A DNA stretch of 9,581 nt from Syntrophomonas sp. UBA5432 (GCA_002424365.1 DIRQ01000097.1:15109-24689); one strand, 5' to 3'. Shown: positions 1-5,863, counted from the stretch's first letter. Program-made: numbers and translations. The notes: a model not told the origin generated them from the letters alone.

Positions 1-36
1 GCATAAGGGAGCAAGCGTTAGGGTTAACCCGGTTAT

Positions 37-873
37 CTACTCCAGACTCAGCGGTCCGAGCTTACCTTTACGAAAATCCTGTAATAATACGGTACAGGTT
101 TTCTCCACATCTACTTCCCCACCCTTAATGAGGTGGCCCTTTTTACGGGCTATATTTTCCAATAGTTCCTGCTCCGATCGGTCTAGGTTGTCTAGTTTAA
201 GTTTATCATACAGCACTTGAGGAGCTTTTTCTCTTAAAAGCTGTATCAAATAAATGCTGACATCATATTCCTGGTAAGCTTTCTCTCCTACTACATCAAG
301 TAAAGCTAGTTTCAAACCCTGCTCTACAGTATCAATTTTAGGCCACATTAATCCCGGGGTATCCATAAATTCAATATCATCTCTTACCCGTACCCATTGT
401 TTACCCCGGGTAACCCCTGGTCTAGCTCCGGTTGTTGCCACCTTTTTCCCTGCAAGGGAGTTAAGAAAACTCGATTTCCCTACGTTAGGTACTCCCACTA
501 TCATAACCCGTGCAGGTCGGTTTCTCCTTCCCCGGCGCTGTAACTCTTCCCGTACCGGTGCGAAAGCAGTTGCTATAAGCTGTAAAACCTCACGCGAACC
601 CTTGCCACTGGTTGAATCCATGCCTGCTGCCAGGTAACCTTCATTACGTAATTGCTCCAGATGTCTTCTGGTATCGGCTACCGAAGCTAGATCCATTTTG
701 TTTAATATAATAATGGTTTTTTTAGGACTAATCATTTTCTCCAGCTGGGAATTACGGCAAGAAAAAGGAGCACGGGCGTCCAGAAGCATAGCTACCATAT
801 CCACTAGCTTCAGATTCTCCTGTATCTCCTTCCTAGCCTTCACCATATGCCCTGGAAACCAGTTAATGCTCAC
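37..873 (-). CDS. rbgA: Ribosome biogenesis GTPase RbgA (YlqF)
   Basis: A 278-residue circularly permuted GTPase needed for late assembly of the 50S subunit. The G motifs run in permuted order: G4 NKMD (58-61), a G5-like STSGKG (87-92), G1 GVPNVGKS (127-134), G2 Thr in PGVT (152-155), and G3 DTPG (171-174). The N-terminal WFPGHMVKA carries His9, the catalytic histidine described for Bacillus subtilis RbgA. Residues after about 200 form the C-terminal helical domain that contacts rRNA in this family. The start is GTG at 873, supported by GGAGGG (880-885) six bases upstream and by family length. The gene follows rplS as in Bacillus subtilis, but a terminator (893-924) lies between them and there is no room for a normal promoter, so expression probably relies on readthrough. 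Identity is secure. Confidence 0.96.
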   Translation of the reverse strand: MSINWFPGHMVKARKEIQENLKLVDMVAMLLDARAPFSCRNSQLEKMISPKKTIIILNKMDLASVADTRRHLEQLRNEGYLAAGMDSTSGKGSREVLQLIATAFAPVREELQRRGRRNRPARVMIVGVPNVGKSSFLNSLAGKKVATTGARPGVTRGKQWVRVRDDIEFMDTPGLMWPKIDTVEQGLKLALLDVVGEKAYQEYDVSIYLIQLLREKAPQVLYDKLKLDNLDRSEQELLENIARKKGHLIKGGEVDVEKTCTVLLQDFRKGKLGPLSLE

Positions 874-892
874 AGTCTACCCTCCATATTAA

Positions 893-924
893 TAAGAAAA
901 GGAGAATACCCCGGGGTATCCTCC
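893..924 (-). terminator. Intrinsic terminator between rplS and rbgA
   Basis: On the minus strand, arms at 924-915 and 910-901 form a 10-bp stem closed by a CCGG loop, followed at once by TTTTCTTATT (900-891). One pair is G-U in the minus-strand RNA but A-C in the plus-strand RNA, so the hairpin works better for leftward transcription. It sits 26 nt after the rplS stop and just before the rbgA ribosome binding site. It may act as a partial terminator that lowers rbgA expression relative to rplS. Confidence 0.85.
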
Positions 925-949
925 TCTCTGACTTACATTATGTTTGCAA

Positions 950-1300
950 TTAGAATCTGCCTTTTTCTTTAACCCGAGCTTTTTTACCAGTTAGGCCGCG
1001 CAGGTAAAACAGGCGAGCTCTGCGAACTTTACCTCTCCGGATAACCTCAATCCTGGCTATTTTGGGTGAATGCAGAGGGAAAGTTCTCTCTACAGCCACA
1101 CCGTACGATATTCTTCGCACCGTAAATGTCCGGGATAAACCAGCCCCACGAATCTTTATTACCGTACCTTCGAAAATCTGGATTCTTTCCCGAGCACCCT
1201 CAACAACCTTAACATGTACTTTAACATTATCCCCAGGAGCGAAATCGGGCATATCTTTTTTAAAATATTCATCTTCAATAGACCTGATTATGTCTTGCAT
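950..1300 (-). CDS. rplS: 50S ribosomal protein L19
   Basis: A 116-residue bacterial L19, a structural protein at the 30S-50S interface of the large subunit. The whole chain matches the family: an N-terminal helix (about 1-16), then the KOW-like beta barrel with FAPGDNVKVHVKV (20-32), FEGTVIKIRGAG (43-54), TFTVRRISYGVAVERTFP (58-75), SPKIARIEVIRRGKVRRARL (78-97), and the basic tail LRGLTGKKARVKEK. Length is normal. The start is ATG at 1300, with AAGGAGGT upstream at a rather long spacing of about 11 nt. It has its own promoter and a leader of about 87 nt (see 1301-1423), so it can be expressed apart from the upstream trmD genes. A terminator follows. Confidence 0.98.
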   Translation of the reverse strand: MQDIIRSIEDEYFKKDMPDFAPGDNVKVHVKVVEGARERIQIFEGTVIKIRGAGLSRTFTVRRISYGVAVERTFPLHSPKIARIEVIRRGKVRRARLFYLRGLTGKKARVKEKGRF

Positions 1301-1387
1301 TACTATTCTGACCTCCTTCCCGCGAGCGTTCCTATTAAGCGTTCATACATTATACCAATATAGCGGACCGCCTTCGCTACACAGAAC
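1301..1387 (-). promoter_or_regulatory. rplS leader RNA, possible L19 autoregulatory leader
   Basis: This is the untranslated leader between the predicted transcription start (about 1387) and the rplS start codon. In it I see a 5-bp stem TAGCG/CGCTA (1375-1379 with 1361-1365), a tandem repeat of GAACGCT on the minus strand (1338-1344 and 1325-1331), a second TATAAT box (1349-1354), and the AAGGAGGT ribosome binding site. An L19 leader family is known in Firmicutes, where L19 is thought to repress its own mRNA. Assigning this leader to that family is inference from position and the presence of structure. I could not match a consensus. Confidence 0.4.
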
Positions 1388-1393
1388 AGTGGT

Positions 1394-1423
1394 ATTATAC
1401 CATACCGCCTACCCTTAACTCAA
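1394..1423 (-). promoter_or_regulatory. Sigma-A promoter of rplS
   Basis: On the minus strand, TTGAGT (1423-1418) is followed after 18 bp by a perfect TATAAT (1399-1394), preceded by TGG, which makes an extended -10. The predicted start is near 1387. A second TGG-TATAAT (1349-1354) lies 45 bp downstream without a recognisable -35; it may be a weaker second start or chance. The promoter starts 11 bp after the stop of the upstream methyltransferase gene and lets rplS be made independently of the SRP/trmD operon. Confidence 0.7.
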
Positions 1424-1433
1424 GAAAAATTCT

Positions 1434-2048
1434 TTAATTAAACCAATATTCTCCCAGTAAACGATCAGTGATTATGGAAACCGCACTACGTACCGACAAA
1501 TGATTGTAACTGGCATCCCCCTGTACTGGTTCCAGTATATAAGTACAGGATTCTATTAAGCTTCTATCCATCCCCCAACCGGTACCAAAAAGAATTAGAA
1601 ATACCTGCTCATTATTAAAAATCTTATCCTTCATATCACGGTAGGATATAGTATTAGGATAAACCCTGGCATCGGTAGCTATAGTATCCGGTTTTTGGCC
1701 AGTCTCATCTTGAATTGTATTTAGAACCTCCTGCAGGTTCTCTACAGTCCTTAACCGGTTAAAGGCTTCCTTTCTATCAGGATTGTAACTTCCTCCGTAG
1801 CCCTCCTGCCAGTAAGAAACTATCTCTTTTATCAAGCGGTGCTGGCTGGGCGAAGGATGAACTACAAAAAAGCCCTCCACATTATAGGTCCTGGCTACCC
1901 GGGAAATATCATGCAAATCCAGATTAGTAACCGAGGTGGTAATAATATCCTGACGCTTGTTATACATAGGATAATGTAGAAGTGCTATATAGACTTTACC
2001 CTTATAGGTACCAGGCACCGGACTTATTGACTTATTTGGCGTCGTCAC
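1434..2048 (-). CDS. SPOUT-fold RNA methyltransferase of unknown substrate (TM1570-like, RNA_Me_trans family)
   Basis: A 204-residue protein of the uncharacterised SPOUT methyltransferase family found next to trmD in Thermotoga and many anaerobes (Thermotoga TM1570; Pfam RNA_Me_trans, from memory). Landmarks are LLHYPMYNKR (23-32), VTNLDLHDISRVARTYNV (40-57), FGTGWGM (154-160), and a C-terminal segment LEPVQGDASYNHLSVRSA (172-189), placed like the trefoil-knot SAM site. It would use SAM to methylate an RNA; the target is not known. The start is GTG at 2048, three bases after the trmD stop. Its ribosome binding site AAGGAG (2058-2063) lies inside the last codons of trmD at 9-nt spacing, so translation is probably coupled. 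Residues 1-17 precede the conserved core. The family call is firm; the function is open. Confidence 0.85.
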   Translation of the reverse strand: MTTPNKSISPVPGTYKGKVYIALLHYPMYNKRQDIITTSVTNLDLHDISRVARTYNVEGFFVVHPSPSQHRLIKEIVSYWQEGYGGSYNPDRKEAFNRLRTVENLQEVLNTIQDETGQKPDTIATDARVYPNTISYRDMKDKIFNNEQVFLILFGTGWGMDRSLIESCTYILEPVQGDASYNHLSVRSAVSIITDRLLGEYWFN

Positions 2049-2051
2049 CCT

Positions 2052-2777
2052 TTACTGCTCCTTAAATAATATTTCCTGTAACAATTCTTTTTCTTCAGCA
2101 TCATATTCCCGATTTAAAAGCAATTCCGGACGTTTAAGTAATGTCATTAACAGGCTCTGTTGCTTACGCCAGCGGCGAATGTTTTCATGATGACCGGAAA
2201 GCAAAACCTCCGGTACCCCCTGTCCCTGATAATTACGGGGACGTGTATAATGAGGATATTCCAATAGTGCTTGGGAAAATGATTCTTCCGTGGCTGATTC
2301 TTCTGCTCCCAGTACCCCTGGAATCATACGCGATACAGCATCTACCAGTACCATTGCTGCTAATTCTCCACCAGTTAAAATATAGTCACCAATAGATATT
2401 TCTTCATCAACCATTTCCATAACTCGATAATCAATACCCTCATAATGCCCACAAAGCAATAACAGGTGGTCTTTTTGCCCTAGTTCTTCAACCCTTCTTT
2501 GATTCAGGGTCTTACCCTGGGGAGATAGGTATACCAACCATGAATCTGCGGTTTTACAGCTGGCGATTGTCGGCATTACTACATCTGCCTTCATAACCAT
2601 ACCGGCACCGCCCCCAAATGGATAATCATCAGCCTGCTGATGCTTTCCCGGAGCAAAATCTCTGATATTTATTAAATTAATTTCCAGTAAGCCCTTTTCC
2701 CGAGCCCTTTTAATAATACTTTCATTAAACGGAGAAACAAACATCTCCGGAAAAAGGCTTAAAATATCAATCCTCAT
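2052..2777 (-). CDS. trmD: tRNA (guanine-N1)-methyltransferase TrmD
   Basis: A 241-residue SPOUT enzyme that uses SAM to make m1G at position 37 of tRNAs, preventing +1 frameshifting; it is normally essential. Visible motifs are SLFPEMF (7-13), FGGGAGMVMK (54-63), YLSPQGKTL (83-91), CGHYEGIDYRV (109-119), SIGDYILTGGELAAM (128-142) forming the knot and SAM site, Arg150 before MIPGVLG, LLEYPHYTRP (171-180), and the LSGHH-IRRWRKQQSL tRNA-binding part (193-209). At the position of the proposed catalytic Asp (Asp169 of Haemophilus TrmD, in EDSF) this protein has Glu165 in EESF, a conservative change. The start is ATG at 2777, with AGGAGG (2783-2788) five bases upstream. A small hairpin adjoins that site. 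The gene is followed after 3 nt by a second SPOUT methyltransferase. Confidence 0.97.
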   Translation of the reverse strand: MRIDILSLFPEMFVSPFNESIIKRAREKGLLEINLINIRDFAPGKHQQADDYPFGGGAGMVMKADVVMPTIASCKTADSWLVYLSPQGKTLNQRRVEELGQKDHLLLLCGHYEGIDYRVMEMVDEEISIGDYILTGGELAAMVLVDAVSRMIPGVLGAEESATEESFSQALLEYPHYTRPRNYQGQGVPEVLLSGHHENIRRWRKQQSLLMTLLKRPELLLNREYDAEEKELLQEILFKEQ

Positions 2778-2788
2778 GTTAACCTCCT

Positions 2789-2803
2789 ATGGTCGAAGAC
2801 CAT
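2789..2803 (-). promoter_or_regulatory. Small hairpin directly upstream of the trmD ribosome binding site
   Basis: ATGGTC and GACCAT form a perfect 6-bp stem with a 3-nt loop (TTC on the minus strand), ending at the base before the AGGAGG of trmD (2783-2788). The rest of the 101-nt rimM-trmD gap is AT-rich apart from the G-rich motif at 2806-2822. The hairpin could influence ribosome access or mRNA processing. That role is inference. Confidence 0.35.
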
Positions 2804-2805
2804 TC

Positions 2806-2822
2806 CCTCACCCCTCACTCTA
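2806..2822 (-). repeat. 17-bp G-rich motif, copy 1 (TAGAGTGARGGGTGAGG)
   Basis: The minus strand reads TAGAGTGAGGGGTGAGG. The same 17-mer with one A/G difference is found on the plus strand at 7753-7769. Both copies are intergenic. In each, GTGA-type units are repeated internally, suggesting a dispersed short intergenic repeat. Two copies are too few to define a family from this window alone. Confidence 0.4.
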
Positions 2823-2878
2823 GATAATTAGTCAAGTTGTTAAATATAAATATTTACAAGATAACTCTGTTTCAACAC

Positions 2879-3403
2879 CTAACCACTAAAATCAATAAGT
2901 CCTGGCAGCAGTGTGACCCGCATTATTCTCTCTTCCAGGTTAACTCCCAGTATAACATCTTTAATAGCTGGTAATAGAATCTCGCCATGCTCAGGCGATT
3001 GGACCACATAGACATCATTTGCTCCAGTCTCTAATACCTCGGTAAGCTCCCCCAGGAATCCCCTCTCTTCATCGTATACGGATAAGCCCTGCAGTTGAAA
3101 ATGATAATAATGGCCTGCAGGCAGCGGATATAACTGGCTCTCATCAATTTTTAGTAATGCATTGCGGTAATCTTTTGCTACTTCCATACTGTCGATCCCT
3201 TGCAGTTTGAGCAGGTAAAATTCCCCATGGTAACGTGCAGCCTCCACCATAACCTTTTTGGCCTTACCATTTTGCCATAGAATAACTGTTTTTAGTTTTT
3301 TAAACCTCTCTGGAAAATCAGTAAAGGGTATTACCCTTACCATACCCTGATAACCATAGGTGCCCACTATCTTTCCTATGTTAATTAAATCTTCTTCCTT
3401 CAA
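2879..3403 (-). CDS. rimM: 16S rRNA processing / 30S maturation factor RimM
   Basis: A 174-residue RimM that binds ribosomal protein S19 and helps mature the 30S head. The N-terminal beta-barrel domain starts at INIGKIVGTYGYQGMVRV, with TDFPERFKKLKTV, and ends near KDYRNALLKIDESQL. The C-terminal PRC-barrel domain has GHYYHFQLQGLSVYDEERG, ETGANDVYVV, and the typical ending EILLPAIKDVILGVNLEERIM with LLPGLID. I choose TTG at 3403 because AGAGGG (3411-3416) lies seven bases upstream and the family begins just before this point. An in-frame ATG at 3445 would add 14 residues with no family match and no ribosome binding site. The gene lies in the SRP operon between khpA and trmD, where Bacillus subtilis also has ylqD, which is absent here. 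Confidence 0.94.
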   Translation of the reverse strand: MKEEDLINIGKIVGTYGYQGMVRVIPFTDFPERFKKLKTVILWQNGKAKKVMVEAARYHGEFYLLKLQGIDSMEVAKDYRNALLKIDESQLYPLPAGHYYHFQLQGLSVYDEERGFLGELTEVLETGANDVYVVQSPEHGEILLPAIKDVILGVNLEERIMRVTLLPGLIDFSG

Positions 3404-3452
3404 ACTACTACCCTCTTTTTCCTGCTGGCAATTATGCCTGGACATAAACAGT

Positions 3453-3477
3453 GATAGGGCTATGCTCTAGCCCTATC
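3453..3477 (-). other. 9-bp stem-loop spanning the khpA stop codon
   Basis: GATAGGGCT and AGCCCTATC (3453-3461 and 3469-3477) form a perfect 9-bp stem with a 7-nt loop. The minus-strand arm contains the khpA stop codon TAG. No T-tract follows, so this is not a standard terminator. It may be an mRNA processing or stabilising element, or a folding signal in the 69-nt khpA-rimM gap. Confidence 0.45.
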
Positions 3478-3703
3478 TTAATATCTCTATGACAACCCTT
3501 TTTCCTTCCTTAGCAGCGGTTGCTTTGGTAATGGTGCGAATAGCTTTGGCGATTTTACCTTGTTTACCTATTACTTTCCCCATATCTTCGGGTGCAACTC
3601 GAAGCTCCAGAATAATAGATCTTTCACCTTCAATTTCTGTTACATCAACCGCATCCGGGTTATCAACTAAAGACCTAGCAATGAATTCGACTAAATCCTT
3701 CAT
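3473..3703 (-). CDS. khpA: KH-domain RNA-binding protein KhpA (YlqC)
   Basis: A 76-residue single type-II KH domain protein. The GXXG loop is GKQG within DMGKVIGKQGKIAKAIRT, followed by the basic KEGKRVVIEI strand. In Gram-positive bacteria KhpA pairs with KhpB (Jag/EloR) and binds many RNAs, affecting cell elongation and division; its conserved place in the rpsP-rimM operon also links it to ribosome work. I choose ATG at 3703 (MKDLVEFIARSL), which matches family length. A G-rich ribosome binding site, GGGGGTGG, ends eight bases upstream. A GTG at 3715 would add four residues but overlaps that site. The gap from the rpsP stop is only 27 nt, consistent with co-transcription. Confidence 0.95.
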   Translation of the reverse strand: MKDLVEFIARSLVDNPDAVDVTEIEGERSIILELRVAPEDMGKVIGKQGKIAKAIRTITKATAAKEGKRVVIEILR

Positions 3704-3730
3704 CTCATGTTCCACCCCCTGTTCAGAGTA

Positions 3731-3997
3731 CTACTTGCGGTTAGCTGTAAATTTGGCCATAATGCCCTGTTTCTGAAAAAGGGATTTGGCCGTGTCGGAT
3801 GGTTTAGCTCCGTTGGCCAGCCATTTTAAAGCCTTTTCTTCATCAATGTTAATGGTTACCGGCTCTGTTGAGGGGTCGTAATACCCAATTTCCTCGATAA
3901 ATTTGCCATCTCTAGGGGATCTGGAATCAGCCACAACAACTCTATAAAAAGGGTTCTTCTTGGCTCCCATTCTTTTCAGTCTTATTCTGGTTGCCAT
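3731..3997 (-). CDS. rpsP: 30S ribosomal protein S16
   Basis: An 88-residue S16, an early-assembling 30S protein that binds the 5' domain of 16S rRNA. The chain matches throughout: MATRIRLKRMGAKKNPFYR at the N-terminus, VVADSRSPRDGKFIEEIGYYDP (21-42), and KALKWLANGAKPSDTAKSLF in the middle to C-terminal part. Length is normal. The start is ATG at 3997, with a full AAAGGAGGTGA site (AGGAGG at 4005-4010) at 7-nt spacing, the strongest in the operon, as expected for a ribosomal protein. It lies 50 nt after ffh; I see no terminator or good promoter in that gap. Confidence 0.98.
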   Translation of the reverse strand: MATRIRLKRMGAKKNPFYRVVVADSRSPRDGKFIEEIGYYDPSTEPVTINIDEEKALKWLANGAKPSDTAKSLFQKQGIMAKFTANRK

Positions 3998-4047
3998 CTA
4001 TTCACCTCCTTTATGTTAAACAAGCTACTAAAATTTTTTCAACCTAT

Positions 4048-5391
4048 TTAAAAGGGAAATTTTATAGGTGGCATGCCACCCTTTTTACCCTTACGGTTAC
4101 CCATATCAGCAAATTGTTTCATTAGCTTACGGGATTCTTCAAACTGCTTTAACAAACGATTTACTTCCTGAACCTTGGTACCGCTACCCCGGGCAATGCG
4201 TTTCTTACGACTACCATTTATTATGGTTGGATTACGCCGTTCCTCAAGGGTCATGGATTTTATAATTGCTTCTACATGAACTATTTCTTTTTCATCAAAA
4301 TCGGGTTTTACGCCTTTTAGCTGTTTATTAAGGCCGGGAATCATACCCAGTAAATCTTCTAGCGGACCCATGGACCTAACCTGTTGCATCTGCTCCAGGA
4401 AATCTTCCAGGGTAAATTCCTGCTGCCGAATTTTGCGTTCCATCTCCTTGGCCTTCTTAGCGTCAAAGGTTTCCTGGGCCTTTTCTACTAGGCTAAGAAC
4501 ATCTCCCATACCCAGTATGCGTGATGCCATGCGGTCAGGATAAAACACATCCAGGGCATCTAGTTTTTCACCTACGCCCACCAGCTTAATAGGACAGCCG
4601 GTAACTGCTTTGACCGAAAGGGCAGCACCACCACGGGTATCACCATCCAATTTTGTAAGTACGGCGCCAGTTAATCCCAGTTCCTTATTAAAACTCTCAG
4701 CTACATTAACTGCATCCTGTCCGGTCATAGCATCTACTACCAACAGTATCTCATCAGGTTCAACTGCTGCCTTAATTTCTTTGAGTTCATTCATTAGCTC
4801 TTCATTAATATGCAAGCGTCCGGCTGTATCCAGGATAATAACATCCCGGTTATGGCTACGGGCATATTCTAGCGAAGCTTTGGCAATATCCACCGGATTA
4901 GCCTCACCCATGGAGAAAACGGGTATATCAACTTGTTCTCCCAATACCTGTAATTGTTTAATAGCTGCTGGCCGGTAAACGTCGCAGGCTACAAACAGGG
5001 GTCGCCGTCCCTGTTTAATTAATCTTTTACCCAGTTTAGCAACGGTTGTAGTCTTTCCTGAACCCTGTAAACCTACTTCCATAATAATGCTGGGAGAGCG
5101 CGAGAGGTTAAGCTTGCTTTCTGAGCCTCCCATCAATTCGGTCATCTCATCATAGACTATCTTGACAATCTGCTGCCCTGGGGTAAGACTCTGGAGGACC
5201 TCCTGGCCAACTGCACGTTCCCGTACCCGGCTGACGAAATCTTTTACAACTTTAAAATTAACGTCAGCTTCTAACAATGCCAGCCGAACTTCCCGCATTG
5301 CTGCCTTTACATCTTCTTCATTAATTTTTCCTTTACCACGCAGTTTACGAAATATATCTTGCAAGCGGTCTGATAAACCTTCAAATGCCAT
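4048..5391 (-). CDS. ffh: Signal recognition particle protein Ffh (SRP54)
   Basis: The 447-residue protein subunit of the bacterial SRP. It binds SRP RNA and signal peptides of nascent chains, and docks on FtsY at the membrane in a GTP-dependent way. The N domain (about 1-88) is followed by the G domain with P-loop GLQGSGKT (107-114), DVYRPAA (137-143), DTAGR (188-192), TKLDGDTRGG (246-255), and GVGEKLDAL (272-280). The M domain (about 325-432) contains methionine-rich helices and the SRP RNA-binding part IARGSGTKVQEVNRLLKQF (399-417). The basic tail ends GKKGGMPPIKFPF. The start is ATG at 5391 with an AGGAGAGG site (5396-5403). It begins 19 nt after ylxM, which is the usual SRP regulatory neighbour. 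Length and order are normal for the family. Confidence 0.98.
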   Translation of the reverse strand: MAFEGLSDRLQDIFRKLRGKGKINEEDVKAAMREVRLALLEADVNFKVVKDFVSRVRERAVGQEVLQSLTPGQQIVKIVYDEMTELMGGSESKLNLSRSPSIIMEVGLQGSGKTTTVAKLGKRLIKQGRRPLFVACDVYRPAAIKQLQVLGEQVDIPVFSMGEANPVDIAKASLEYARSHNRDVIILDTAGRLHINEELMNELKEIKAAVEPDEILLVVDAMTGQDAVNVAESFNKELGLTGAVLTKLDGDTRGGAALSVKAVTGCPIKLVGVGEKLDALDVFYPDRMASRILGMGDVLSLVEKAQETFDAKKAKEMERKIRQQEFTLEDFLEQMQQVRSMGPLEDLLGMIPGLNKQLKGVKPDFDEKEIVHVEAIIKSMTLEERRNPTIINGSRKKRIARGSGTKVQEVNRLLKQFEESRKLMKQFADMGNRKGKKGGMPPIKFPF

Positions 5392-5410
5392 GCTACCTCT
5401 CCTTTATGAG

Positions 5411-5749
5411 TTAAAGCATATCACTTACTTCCTGTAATATTAGCAAGGCTTTCCCAATATTATCCCCTCCAGAGGGATTATCCAATAAAGCACATACTTC
5501 CTCTAGGTACTGGCGCGTCTTTAGAAAGCGACCCGCCAATCCCAGCCGGTTTTCATATTCCTTCAGAGCCATTTCTGCTCTTTTTAAAATATCATGAACA
5601 CCCTGCCGGGTGATTTGCATATGTTCAGCAATTTCAGCCAAGGACCAGTCATTCTCATAATGAAGACTCATGGCCTCTTGCTGTTTTCGGGTTAACAAAG
5701 GGCCGTAAAAATCATTTAGGAAAACTATATGGCTTCTTTTTTCCAGCAT
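5411..5749 (-). CDS. ylxM: SRP-operon HTH protein YlxM
   Basis: A 112-residue member of the YlxM/p13 family encoded just before ffh in Firmicutes. A sigma-70 region 4-like helix-turn-helix covers about 20-62 (LTRKQQEAMSLHYENDWSLA then EIAEHMQITRQGVHDILKR). A second helical part follows to the end. In Streptococcus and Bacillus the protein is linked to SRP function; it is thought to act on the SRP pathway, and DNA binding is not proven. I choose ATG at 5749 because GGAGAG (5757-5762) lies seven bases upstream. A TTG at 5764 would place the start upstream of that site. It is the first gene of the operon, with a promoter at 5793-5821 and a leader of only about 37 nt that starts with a stem-loop. 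Confidence 0.93.
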   Translation of the reverse strand: MLEKRSHIVFLNDFYGPLLTRKQQEAMSLHYENDWSLAEIAEHMQITRQGVHDILKRAEMALKEYENRLGLAGRFLKTRQYLEEVCALLDNPSGGDNIGKALLILQEVSDML

Positions 5750-5765
5750 AACTATTCTCTCCAAG

Positions 5766-5787
5766 TGTAAAGGTTAATTACTTTACA
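5766..5787 (-). promoter_or_regulatory. Stem-loop at the predicted 5' end of the ylxM-ffh mRNA
   Basis: TGTAAAG (5766-5772) and CTTTACA (5781-5787) are perfect inverted repeats with an 8-bp spacer. Counting from the -10 box, transcription should begin at about 5786-5787, so the mRNA would open with this hairpin, four bases before the ylxM GGAGAG site. It could protect the 5' end or, as DNA, be a repressor operator just downstream of the promoter. The repeat is seen; the function is inferred. Confidence 0.5.
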
Positions 5788-5792
5788 GGTCA

Positions 5793-5821
5793 ATTTTAAC
5801 TGCAACTGCTTTTCATGTCAA
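5793..5821 (-). promoter_or_regulatory. Strong sigma-A promoter of the ylxM-ffh-rpsP-trmD operon
   Basis: On the minus strand, a perfect -35 TTGACA (5821-5816) is followed after exactly 17 bp by TAAAAT (5798-5793), 5 of 6 matches to the -10 consensus. It is the best promoter in the window and fits the need for high expression of ffh and rpsP. A second TTGACA (5845-5840) lies 24 bp upstream, with no good -10 at the right distance. Confidence 0.82.
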
Positions 5822-5850
5822 GCATACGATACTTTTTATTGTCAAAGACG

Positions 5851-5863
5851 TTCTAGCCTAGAA
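5851..5863. promoter_or_regulatory. Palindrome TTCTAGCCTAGAA, possible operator
   Basis: A perfect 6-1-6 inverted repeat in the 228-bp gap between the divergent ylxM and degV genes, 30 bp upstream of the ylxM -35 and 55 bp upstream of the degV -10. This is a suitable place for a dimeric regulator serving either promoter. No protein can be named. Confidence 0.3.

Noticed and set aside
21..30. Palindrome GGGTTAACCC just after rbgA
   Set aside because: It is a perfect 10-bp palindrome but has no loop or T-tract to act as a terminator, and the window ends too close to give context. The nearby ATG at 4-2 (minus) has no ribosome binding site.
1062..1418. Plus-strand open frame antisense to rplS and its leader
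   Set aside because: It is a shadow of rplS plus its promoter region, with no family similarity and no convincing translation signal. The same holds for other antisense frames over trmD, khpA, ffh, degV and the HD-GYP gene.
2847..2875. Possible internal promoter upstream of trmD (TTGAAA, 17 bp, TATTTA, minus strand)
   Set aside because: The -10 matches consensus at only 3 of 6 positions in a very AT-rich stretch. It is too weak to annotate, though readthrough from the main promoter may not be the only source of trmD mRNA.
3404..3445. In-frame ATG start for rimM at 3445
   Set aside because: It lacks a ribosome binding site and adds 14 residues not seen in the family. TTG at 3403 has AGAGGG at 7-nt spacing and gives the normal length.
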